Positions 9,591-18,921 of a DNA stretch of 64,000 bases are shown piece after piece. The stretch spans positions 2,046,001 through 2,110,000 of the forward strand of contig NW_025408676.1 of NCBI RefSeq assembly GCF_020360975.1. The letters run 5' to 3'. Origin of the DNA: Hirsutella rhossiliensis. Its lineage: Eukaryota; Ascomycota; Sordariomycetes; Hypocreales; Ophiocordycipitaceae. Below the pieces are notes generated by a model. It made no database searches. It was not told the DNA's origin and saw only the letters and a list, made by a program, of their open reading frames with translations. A program made the position numbers and the translations under genes. Numbering within the stretch: position 1 is the stretch's first letter; each line of letters begins with the position of its first letter.

Positions 9591-10432
9591 TGGGTGGACC
9601 TTAATTTGCTCTGGAAGGTCAATTCACAGGCCAGGTCTCCAACCATCCTTCTGATCACAAAGGGGCCTTCCCGCTGTTGTGACCACTTCTTGGGTGGCCT
9701 GCCTGGCTGGTGATATCCCTGATGAAGCTTGAGATATACCTTGTCTCCAGCCTTGAGATGGATAGGTCGGTGTTTGGCATCGTACCAACGCTTGGCCTTC
9801 ATCGCTGCAAGGTCCATAGCTAGGCTGGCCTGCTTACGCAAGGCTTCCTTGATGTAGGGCAATTCGTCTGCCTCTGCGCTGGCTGTGCGATCAACAGCCT
9901 CCAGGGGCCCTTTCAGGGGGAAACCGTACATTAGTTCATGGGCTGAGGTCTTCGTGCTGGTGTTGTAGGCTGTGTTTAGATGCCACTGCAGCGAAGGAAT
10001 AAGGGTCTTCCAGTCAAGGTTGGGGTCCTCAATATAGGCCAGTCGCAACGCTGTTTCCACTGTTTGATTGCGCCGCTCGGCCAAGCCGTCCGCCTGCGGA
10101 TGATATGCCGTTGTCATGCTGATTCTGGTGCCAAAGGCCTTCCAGAGCCCTTGCCAGAAAGCAGAGGTGAATTTGCGGTCTCTGTCACTGACTATCGTGC
10201 GCGGCATGCCCCAATCACATAGCATGAGCTGCCTAGCTAGGGAGGCTGCCCAGTCCTTGGCGCTATACTTTGCATTGCCTGGAATCAGTAGGCATCGCTT
10301 GCTAGCTAAGCAAGTGACTGTAAGTAATTGATTAAAGGCATTAAAGCCTTCAATATGCCAGGGTGAGCCCATAGCTGAGACGGCAGGCATGTCTGTGATG
10401 AAGTCCATTGCAATTGACTGCATTGGAAGCAT
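9587..10432 (-). pseudogene. Gypsy integrase catalytic core
   Basis: A 281-codon open segment. The three catalytic acids are in view: Asp in IAMDFITDMP near the start, Asp in TIVSDRDRKF, and Glu in AYHPQADGLAERRNQ, spaced as in retroviral-type DDE integrases. A GPFVIRRMVGD block marks the C-terminal domain. The upstream H2C2 zinc region is in other frames at 10476-10915 (LMQMAHDDKHHFG and nearby). Confidence 0.85.
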
Positions 10433-10944
10433 CGGGGGTCGATTGGGCAGATAGCTTCCAGCAAGCTGTTGTCGATCAGTCTGTCCAAGGCAGCAAGCTT
10501 TGCACTTGGCGATGTGCTTTTCGCTTGCCAGAGACGTTCCTGATCGAATAGGTTTCCAACTCCTTGAGCATTCTCACAACGCCAAAGTGGTGCTTGTCGT
10601 CGTGTGCCATTTGCATCAATTCGTGCGTGAGGCTTGCGGGCACGCAGAGACGAACATATCCATCTTTTCCTTCGTGATATAACAGACCCTGGTCCACGAA
10701 AAGAATTCCTCTGCGCTTGATTTTCGCGATTTCCGGGGCCTAGAAGCTTTGACCGTGTTCTCACTGTCCTGGATCATTTGAAGGATCTTGCGATAATGGG
10801 TATCAGCCTGATAGCCTTCTGTGAATTTGATGCGGTATGCTGGATCCATGATGGCCTCAGACGCAAGGAGCACATCGTCAAGCGCTGTGTAGTCAGGTCG
10901 TTGTCGCTCGATCAATTGGTCGGTCTCAGGGGCTGACAGCCTGC

Positions 10945-11906
10945 TTAAGGCATCAGGGATGAAATTGATTTTCCTGGAAGATGATCAACCTGCAATTCGT
11001 ACTGAGAGAGATAGATGGAGGCTACTACTAGCCGTCTGTTTGCTCTGTCCGTGCTTGAAGTGTCGAGGGAGGTCTTATTGACGATCTGCTGTGTGGCTGA
11101 ATGGTCCGTAAGCACGATTAAGGGCTTCGTTGACGATTGGACCACTGTGCGCATCTTTTTGATAGCCCAGACTAGGCAGGCCACTTCTAATTCCGACGGA
11201 CCATATGATCTCTCTGCGTTGGTGAGGGTGCGGCTGAGAAAAGCTATAGGTTGCATCGCTGTTGAGGAAATAGCTTGGCCAGGCTTCCATTCGTAACCTT
11301 CTTTAAGGTGGAAGTAGGTACAGGCAAATCCTCGTTGCAAGGACCCGTCAACTTGACAGAACAGTTGCCTGCTTGGGTCCATATGGTGGATCATCCTGCC
11401 GGAGGCTACTTCCTTTTGGATAGCTTCAAATGCCAACCGCTCCTTTTCACTAGGCTCGAATTTGGTGTTCCTCGCAAAGGCACGGCGTTTGTTGATGTTA
11501 CCTTGCTGAATTTTGCCAATTTCTCGTCCTTGGGCTAGTAATTGAGTTTTCCGGTGCTGCAATGGCTCAATGAGGGCTCCATAATACGGTAAGAGATGCC
11601 GTAGGTAGCCTGTTGCTCCAATGTAGCTTTCAACGCAGATAGCTGGTCTGGAAATTCCAGCTTTGCAAAGGCTGCCAGCCTGTGTTCCGTTGTGCTCATT
11701 CAAAGGCATCAACGCGGAAGCCAGGAGCTGCACAGAGGATACCCAATCCAGCTTTTCTTTGGCGACATCGTGAGGTTAAAACGCTCGAATAGCTGGAAGA
11801 TTTTGCTAAGGTGCTGTAAGTGCTCTTTTTCCGTTTTCGAATAGATCACAACGTCGTCAATAAACGCTCTGCAAAACCCCTTATATGGTCGAAGCACTCG
11901 ATCCAT
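10945..11906 (-). pseudogene. Gypsy RT thumb and RNase H
   Basis: 11709-11906 carries the RT active site as AFIDDVVIYS. After a frame change, 10945-11733 carries the thumb (YIGATGYLRHLLPYYG) and the RNase H domain with VDGSLQRGFACTYFH (first acid), LEVACLVWAIKKM (Glu) and VLTDHSATQQI (Asp). The retained acids show the source; the frame break makes it inactive. Confidence 0.8.
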
Positions 11907-11973
11907 ATAGCGCTGGGCGTAGGCCGGGCTATTGCAGAAGCCAATTGGTGCAACAGTCAGTCTTTCCAGTCCT

Positions 11974-13074
11974 CTATGGCTCGTGAGGTAAAACGATCAC
12001 GATGTTCGAGTTTGACTCGGAATTGGTGGTAAAGGACGATGCGTCGATTGCTGTGATGTACTGTGCGCCTCGAAGCTCTTGGATGATGTCTTCTTGCAAT
12101 GGCAAGGGATAGCTGTCTGGCATGGTGACCTTATTAAGAGCTCGCAAATCGATGACGACCCTGCCCTTGGTTTCTCCTCGGGCTGTTCGCCACACAACGA
12201 AGACGGGGCTGCAAAGGGGTTGGCCGTGCACGTATTCCATGCGTCCTTGTGCGTGGAGCTTGTCATGGGTTTCATCAATGACCTGTTTGTCTCGTAATCC
12301 CTGAGGATAGGGGCGTTGAGCCACCTTGTGCGTGTGCCAATCCTTGATAAGGGGAACTGTGAGCTCGTGGCCTGCTTCGACTTGAGCTGTGCCCGAGTCT
12401 TTCCATAGTTTGGCGTGTTTTTCAACGAGGGCTTTGATCTTGGTCACGAAGCTGCCTTTTTGCGCATAGATGTGAATTCCGTCGTCAGTGCACACCTCTG
12501 GGAGCTCTGGCGTGCGTTGAACGTGCGTTTGATACGGAATTCGGGTCTCGGGGGCAAGGTCAGGAGTATCGGCTGTTGCTGCTGCACTAAGCTGGGTGCT
12601 TGTGACGTTGAGCTCCTTTCTTGTTGTTGACCAAGGCTGGCTGTCGTTGCTGGCTGCTGTTGTGTACGCGTACACAGCTTCTGATAAGCTTGAAATTGAT
12701 TCTGCGGTTGCTGCTAGAACAGGGGCTTCCTCCGGGGTGAAGGTCCCGTCAGCTATTGCGATAACATCGTCTGAGAGGTGGAAGGTGCTGTTGATAGCAA
12801 GATCATACGATGCATGGCTCTGGGGAGCACTTTCAATCGTCATTGCAGAAGTTGCTGGGGCCAAGGCCGCTGTTGGAGCTGCTCTTGCCGCTGTGGCCAT
12901 TGTCAAAGCTGTCAGAGCTGATTTCCATGAGGCTGCAGCGAAGTAGCCCGATTCCTCGCATTCTCTGATCTGCCCTAGGCGCTGTTTGCGGTTCACGATG
13001 ATATCTTGGTTCGTAGTGTTCGTGAACATGACCGCCGGGACAGTGTTTCGGTCAACGAGAGCATGAGCGGCCAA
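11974..13074 (-). pseudogene. Gypsy protease-RT linker and RT fingers/palm
   Basis: A 366-codon segment. An Ala/Thr-rich linker is followed by RT sequence: PVFVVWRTARGETKGRVVIDLRALNKVTMPDSYPLP and the palm Asp in QYITAIDASSF. The frame breaks before the IDD motif, which lies in the next piece. Confidence 0.8.
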
Positions 13075-13079
13075 GGGAT

Positions 13080-13934
13080 GATTGGAATGAAAAGCGAAGG
13101 AACGGCCTTTAGGACTTCCTTCCAGCTAGCTGGGACTAGCATTGTCTTGCCTGCCGGGACCACGGTTTTCTGACGGCCTGAACGCGTCGGACTACCCCTT
13201 TATGAGGCTTATAGATGTTAAAAGGGATACCGAAGTCGTCGAGGAGGCCTATTTGAACGACTTCCTTGTCGTAGTGGATGTTTCAACATACGGCTTGAGG
13301 AAGGCATTGCCTAGCAAGGCTCCTGGTTCCACGGTAGTCACCCAAGCGGAACTGGTGAATTTAGCTATGCCGGCGCTGCTGCCGTCAGCCCTCTTTCCTT
13401 CTGCATAGAAGGAGAACGTGGCCCAGTCTGTGCAGCGGACACTGCCGCTGATGCCTGCAATTGGCGTTGGAGGCTTCTTCTCAATGGTGTGATCGAAGCT
13501 CTTGAGAAGCTTTCTGTCAATCAGGGGGTTGCCACATCCGGAATCCGCACAGACCTCGGTCTCTGGTCCTGTGGGAGCTGCCTTGATCTTGATGCGAAGA
13601 TATGAGTAGCCGAAAGGGGCATTGTGCGATGGCGGCTCGAGCGGCTGTGGCTCGAGGATTTCCTGCGATAGCGCTCGCGACTGTTCCCAAAGATACTGGG
13701 CTTTCTGGGAGGAATTGGATTGTGCTGCTCTACGGCTTTATATGCCTCTCCATTTGCGTGGGCCTTGGGCTGTGACACGCAACCAGGAAGGTGCCTGAAG
13801 AGTGCATTGCGTGAGGGAAATCGGGCGTAGCATTTCCCACACAACGAAGGGTCGCCTCCTGCTGGAGCTGTTGAGCTGGTGAGGAACGAACGCGAAATAA
13901 GTGGGGTGTGGCACGGGTAGGTGGTGTGGCCCAC
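13080..13934 (-). pseudogene. Gypsy zinc finger and aspartic protease
   Basis: At about 13850-13790 a C2H2-like finger is seen (LCGKCYARFPSRNALFRHLPGC). After a frame change, about 13620-13260 reads as a retropepsin-like region with the active site in EVCADSGCGNPLIDRKLL and a conserved end PGALLGNAFLKPYV. A stop and frame change near 13250 separate it from the linker. An open zinc finger ahead of protease is unusual for gypsy gag-pol and might be what remains of gag. Confidence 0.6.
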
Positions 13935-13989
13935 TAGGTGGTGTTATGGACAAGGTACCAACGATAGCGCAGTGTTCTCACTGGCTAGG

Positions 13990-14245
13990 AATCTTGTAAG
14001 TGACCCGCTTGCTCCCTTCGCGCACTTAAAGGGATACGACTGCACGTGCCGCCTTCATTAGGGGCTCCGATGCGACAATTATGTTACTAGCAAATTAGGC
14101 TATGATAGAAGTCCTAGCAGTCTGGCCGGGTACAAATACTGCCCGCGGCTGATGGCGTATCTGACATGTAGCTACGTACTGTGGGCCCCGTGACCTGCTT
14201 GCTCCCTTAGCACACCCAAAGGGATGCACATTTTGCGGGGTCGGC
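13990..14245. repeat. Pair of about 35-bp direct repeats
   Basis: TGACCCGCTTGCTCCCTTCG... at about 13999-14033 and TGACCTGCTTGCTCCCTTAG... at about 14191-14226 share the pattern TTGCTCCCTT-GC-CAC--AAAGGGAT. They are about 190 bases apart. Nothing else was recognised between the gypsy remnant and the ORF at 14528. Confidence 0.5.
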
Positions 14246-14527
14246 GCTAGTTGCCGGGCGGTGAGCGCGTTCTGCCCGCTCACCAAGAATAGGGGTGCCC
14301 CAAGCTCATTTCACCCTTGCAGGACATGGCCGTGGCGCATGCAAGTAAGTAGCCAAGTTCCGCTCGGTCTATCGAAACTGCAACTCGCCTCTGAACTCCT
14401 ATGCCTCTGTCGGCTGGGAAAGCAAGAAAGCACCAGTTTGGCTGTTGATTTGGCTGTTCATTGACGAACCAAGAGCAGAGAGGCCACTTCGCCGTCGGAC
14501 CCCTTCGCCTTTGTCCAGCCGCGCGCA

Positions 14528-15817
14528 ATGAAGTACAGCAAGCCGCAGGTTGCGCCGACGGTGCCCAAGTCTTCATCAGCAGCTTCCGCTGCCGGCGGCC
14601 ACGAGCCGGCGGCCGCGACGGCGCCATCGCCTGCCGCAGGCGTTCGAGAGTCGTCCTTGCCCGCAGGAGCGGGAGCGGACGCCACCGCAGCAGCTACTGT
14701 CGGCGACAAGTCATCGCGGCAGGCTGTCTCTCACTACCCCAAGCGCAAGCGCGCCTGCCTGTATAACGACCTGAGCGAGAGCAAGATGGAGATTTCTCAG
14801 CCAGCGTCCACTCAGCTCATGGCCGTTCATCAAACCCGCTTTCCCACCAACCCTCTGCCGGGCACTCGCCCGACACGAATCCTTCTAGGATACTGGAAGC
14901 AATCTAGCGAGCCTGATTCAAGGGGTCGACATGCCGTGTATGGAGTACTTGGCCACGACGACAAGTTCCGAGTCAAGGTGGTACGAGAGACGAGAGACGG
15001 CCGCTTCGTGGATGGAAACTTCCCCTCGGGAGCTGGGGCTCTGTGGATTCCATACGAGGAGGTAGTCTTTGAGAACCACCTCAAGGCTCTCAACAAACAG
15101 GAAGTCAAGGAGTACTGCCGCATTCGGCAGAACCAGCTGGATCACGGCGAAATCGGTAGGAAGCGGATCGAAAACGAAACAAAGGCCGTTTATGAGGCCA
15201 AGACCCGAGCCAGAACTCCCATTAAACAGACCGGTGTCGCTATGCCGACTTTCAGCATCACCCGTTCTGCCAACGTGGACAGGGATCGGGCCAGCCCGAG
15301 AACAAGCTATGGCGGCGGCGAGCCTGGCCAGTCACGGCGAATCGATCTGCGAGCGGACGGATGGACGCCGCGCCAATTGCTCAACGAGAACGAGCTGAGC
15401 TCGTCTCAGCTTCGTCAGAGGCTCAACGTCATAGGACGCACCAGCACCTTAGCGCGTCGTGAGCTAGCCAGAGCTGAGGCCGCCCAGGATCGCGCCGACC
15501 GCCTTGCCCTAACCCGAGAACGTGCTTTCTCCGCCGCGGCTAACAATGCTGTCGCGACAGCGGCTCCCGCTTCAGCCATCAACGGACGGACACTTATTCA
15601 CGAATCAGAGGATACGCAACACGTCAACAAGGTCTGGGCTCGCAAGGAGTCGTTTCGCATGATAGCCTATGCCGAGGACGCCAAGATGTACGACGACGTC
15701 AAGTATGAGCGGAAGTCGACCGGGCCATTTACGGGAAAGTTCGTGTCGCAGGGCACCATCATTCATATTGATGGCGAGGACTATGTCGAGTATCGTGTTC
15801 TGACCAAGCCATTCTGA
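14528..15817 (+). CDS. Conserved-looking hypothetical protein, 429 aa
   Basis: A long intact frame of unknown function. Residues 1-65 are Ala/Ser-rich and look disordered. YPKRKRAC at about 74-81 is a basic, NLS-like cluster. Residues about 115-210 form the best-ordered block (LLGYWKQSSEPDSRGRHAVYGVLGHDDKFRVKVV, then ALWIPYEEVVFENH), rich in alternating aromatic and charged residues. Residues about 295-345 are Glu/Arg/Ala-rich and likely helical (TLARRELARAEAAQDRADR). A compact C-terminal part ends TGPFTGKFVSQGTIIHIDGEDYVEYRVL. No signal peptide or membrane segment. The stop codon abuts a hAT-like terminus, so the natural C-terminus may have been altered. Intact among ruins, it may be a host gene or mobile-element cargo. 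Confidence 0.65.
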   Translation: MKYSKPQVAPTVPKSSSAASAAGGHEPAAATAPSPAAGVRESSLPAGAGADATAAATVGDKSSRQAVSHYPKRKRACLYNDLSESKMEISQPASTQLMAVHQTRFPTNPLPGTRPTRILLGYWKQSSEPDSRGRHAVYGVLGHDDKFRVKVVRETRDGRFVDGNFPSGAGALWIPYEEVVFENHLKALNKQEVKEYCRIRQNQLDHGEIGRKRIENETKAVYEAKTRARTPIKQTGVAMPTFSITRSANVDRDRASPRTSYGGGEPGQSRRIDLRADGWTPRQLLNENELSSSQLRQRLNVIGRTSTLARRELARAEAAQDRADRLALTRERAFSAAANNAVATAAPASAINGRTLIHESEDTQHVNKVWARKESFRMIAYAEDAKMYDDVKYERKSTGPFTGKFVSQGTIIHIDGEDYVEYRVLTKPF

Positions 15818-15890
15818 CGATGTGGCTAACAGACAGACCGACCGGCCAGAGCAGTCTGTCGGTTTGGGTAGTCTGAGATGATCTGACGAT
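15818..15890. repeat. hAT-like terminus fragment
   Basis: CGATGTGGCTAACAGACAGA followed by CCGACCGG matches, in opposite orientation, the terminus at 50440-50465 and resembles that at 1945-1965. Oriented as the left end of an element extending right, but nothing of such an element continues past about 15890. Confidence 0.5.
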
Positions 15891-16189
15891 TGGTGTTCCT
15901 GTGATGGCATTGATCCGTTCCACCTTTTAGGTAGTACCTCATGCCTCGCTGGCCCCGAAAGCTCGCTATGACTTGACCAGAGTCATGGCAGGGTCTGCGG
16001 ACCTCATGAGAGTGCCGTGCCGGCTGAGATTGATGATGAGAAACACCCCGGGCTCTTTCTGCATCTGGACGGCGAACCGCTTAGAACTGATTCCTCGGAG
16101 GCTATTCTCGTCGAGCAGGAGATCACAGGCGAGACGATTACTGCCAAGGACCTAGCTAAAGATGAGCATCCTTTGGCCTAGAGCCGGTA

Positions 16190-18165
16190 ATGATGCGGAG
16201 GAGATCCCGGCAGACAGACCCGAAGGACCTTGTCGGTGCTGAAGCTCAGCGACAAATCGATCTCTTTGTCAGGCGAAAGAATGGGCAGCCGCCAGACGCC
16301 GCGCACGACTGGGGAGATGTTGGCGTGATCGGTGAACTCGAGGCGTCCAGCAACAACAAGAAGGCGACGCTTCTCCTGCTCGGCCGATACGTGCGGGATA
16401 TTTTCTCCTGCCGACCAACACGCTGGTACGTTCATGCGTTTACAATCTGCGGGCGCGAAATGGAGATCTCAGATTTGGGTTTTTGACCGCTCGGGGTGTT
16501 ACAGTCCTGGCGCGTTCGATATCCATGAGAAACCCGAACGGTTCTTACATGTGATCGCCGGCTACACAATGATGAATGATGGGGAACTGGGCTTGGACAC
16601 ATTTACAGAGCTGGATGGCGTCAGTCGCTTGATACGCATTGAACAGGACGAAGCCTCAAGTAGGACGAGGCTGCGGCTGGAATCGCAGCCTTTCACCCGT
16701 CAACGGGCAGTCGTCTGCCGTGGGACATCTTGCTATCCCACGAAGCCTTCGGACTCCGAGAATTGGAGTTATGTAGCGAAGTTTTCGTGGACGTCCGACC
16801 GGCGAAAGCCAGAGGCAGATCTTCTGAGATTGGCCCGCCAGAGAAGTCGAGGGCATTGCTGAGTTGATAAGCGATCGCCGCACAATCAGCATCGATGAAA
16901 TGCGATCAGGCCTGAAATTCACGAGACCTTGCTCCTTTCGAAGTCTTGCAAGCACTGCGTCGAATTTTCCGCATTCTTTCTCCCGGTCTCAGCCTCCCAA
17001 TGCCCTTTCTCGGTCATTCAGCAAGCTTCATGGCTTGAGCATCGATGACAAGCCGTTAAGGAAGCGAAACTTGGAGGTCGGTTGATGTCGGCCGGAAATC
17101 CTCTAAGCGATCAAGATCCAACAGCCAAAGGTCGAGCCAAGAGCAGGACGAGGTTACGTACGATGTTAAGGAAGATCAGGGGACGAGGCTGCTCGCTCCT
17201 AACAACGGACCTTATGATAATCGAGGCTTTCGATATCTAGTGATCTCCCCGGCAGGCCGACCGATCCACAAGTACGTAAAGATCTCGGAGCTCCTGGAGG
17301 CCCTTCGCGACGCGATGAAGGCACATAAGCCCCTATACCTCAAAGTCAACATCCTACACCGGGACATTTCCGAGAACAACATCATCATAACCGACTGCAA
17401 AGCAACTGGCCTCATGGGCATGCTGATCGACTTGGACCTTGCCAAGGAGCTGGGCAGCGGGCGCAGCGGGGCGCGATGTCGCACTGGCACGATGGAGTTC
17501 ATGGCTATCGAGGTGCTGCGCGGGATCTCACACGCCTACCGACACGATTTGGAGTCGTTCTTTTATGTGCTCCTGTCACACACAGGATATCAGCCTCCAA
17601 CAGGCTGACCCCTACCATCTACACTATGCCAAATACCCACACCAGCCATCAACATTATGCACACGTTGTAGGCCCCTACACTACATGATCAGATGCTTCT
17701 AGCATCTCCCAACCACTCCTTTATATCATCTATAAAGATGTTGCTCCTTTTCCTTCTAGATAGCTAAATCAAGAGTTCTTCCACTTCCTGATCTTCATGC
17801 TTGCTGCTGCTCTACACCTCGTGCGATAGCTCTGGCTGTGTGGTCGCCGTGGCTGGGAACTTGTGAACAGGGCAAGAGATCATCTTACAGACAACATGTT
17901 CACCGATTGGTACAATGGCAGCTTCCGGAAGATCGCGAGCGCCAAACGAGGGCATATGGATGCGAATGGATTTGAAGAAATCCTGGAGTTTCCCCAACCG
18001 GAGTTCGACTGTGTCAAGCCCTTTCGCAGAGAGTTGCGGAGCATCCTGTTTCCTTACAGTGACGGGCTTTTCATCGGGACACCAAAGGATCCAGAAGTTC
18101 TCTATGGGGCAACCATCGAAGCGTTTGACAAGGCTATTGATGACAATAACGCTATGGAAAGATAA
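16190..18165 (+). pseudogene. FunK1-type fungal protein kinase, interrupted by a solo LTR
   Basis: Signatures of the fungus-specific FunK1 kinase family run in order across three frames: LLLLGRYVRDIFSCRPTRWYVHAFTICG (about 16370-16450), WVFDRSGCYSPGAF and FLHVIAGYTMMNDGELGLD (about 16470-16600), GFRYLVISPAGRPIHKY (about 17222), the catalytic loop ILHRDISENNIII (about 17350), the metal-binding segment MLIDLDLAKE with DLD in place of DFG, CRTGTMEFMA, and YRHDLESFFYVLL. After the LTR (17574-17828) the frame resumes at GWELVNRARDHLT and FTDWYNGSFRKIASAKRGHM, ending at 18165. The LTR, a frame change near 16475 and a stop-rich gap from 16860 to 17200 leave no intact kinase. Confidence 0.85.
17574..17828 (+). 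repeat. Solo LTR inside the kinase pseudogene
   Basis: The 255-bp segment begins TGTCACACACAGGATATC and ends GTGCGATA. It matches the solo LTR at 53644-53914, including TGATCAGATGCTTC, TCTATAAAGAT and the 3' end. Flanking 5-mers are GCTCC and GCTCT, a target duplication with one mismatch. It separates the YVLL and LWLCGRRGWELV parts of the kinase. Confidence 0.75.
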
Positions 18166-18454
18166 GTTTGGGGTGTCCGCTGCTCAATCAGGTAGTGCTC
18201 ATCATGTCTCTGTATCTATGTGCCATCGCAAGCCTGCGACGTGATCATACGTGGCTGCCCTGGCACTCGCAGCGGGCGACCCCATTTGGCTTGTTCTACT
18301 CAGGTGGGATCACTCCGCGCTGGATTTTGGCTTGTACAAGTTGCGTCAACGGTGCCACTCTTGGCCTTTATGATCGGTCGGCTCCTTTCTGGCCGGCGAA
18401 TCGCACCTCAACATATTATGCTGCAGCAGCGCATCATTCATCCAGGCCACTTGA

Positions 18455-18655
18455 TGTTTTCCCTCGCCCAAACCCTGTGGGCGTCAATATACTACTATTG
18501 GAAGAGACTCGTAGTCTCTAGAAGGTTCTATGATCATGTCGACGTTTGTCAGCTATGTCTATATAAGACCTAGCCTTCCACTCCTTCTGTAGCTAGGGAT
18601 ATCATATCAACAGATCATTCATTTCGTCTTTCCTAGTCTACGGGTGTGGACAACA
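18455..18655 (+). repeat. Candidate 5' LTR of a copia element
   Basis: The segment begins TGTTTTCCC and ends GGACAACA (TGTT/AACA inverted ends). It contains a TATA box (TATATAAG, 18560-18567) and is followed at once by GGTTATGACC, in the place of a tRNA primer binding site. About 201 bp. The gag start lies 140 bases downstream. No 3' LTR was found. Confidence 0.6.
18560..18567 (+). promoter_or_regulatory. LTR TATA box
   Basis: TATATAAG about 95 bases before the LTR end and 229 bases before the gag ATG, fitting the retrotransposon promoter. Confidence 0.45.
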
Positions 18656-18921
18656 GGTTATGACCCCTCGCGCTTCTACGATTCTACATAGGCTCTGAAC
18701 GTGTGTTTCGGAACCAAACTTGGTCCACGGCAAGATGTCGCCTGGACATTTTCGCACCTCATACTGAGGCGATCTGAAGTTTTACTCAAGTCAAAATGAC
18801 TGAATCTTCTTTACAACTTCCGAAAGTCCCTCTTCTCAAGGGAGAGTCGAACCTTGAAGAATGTAAGGACATCCTGTGGACCCTACAGAACGAGGACAAT
18901 GGAAACGTGACCGGGCCAAGG

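Larger units (their letters stand above)
9243..13934 (-). mobile_element. Ty3/gypsy chromovirus pol region, degenerate
   Basis: A nearly full pol order on the minus strand, 5' to 3': zinc finger-like region, aspartic protease, reverse transcriptase, RNase H, integrase, chromodomain. It is broken by several frameshifts (near 13190, 11970, 11720, 10930, 10700-10450 and 9590). No gag and no confirmed LTR pair were found, so the element is internally truncated and non-functional. Parts are described separately. Confidence 0.85.
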
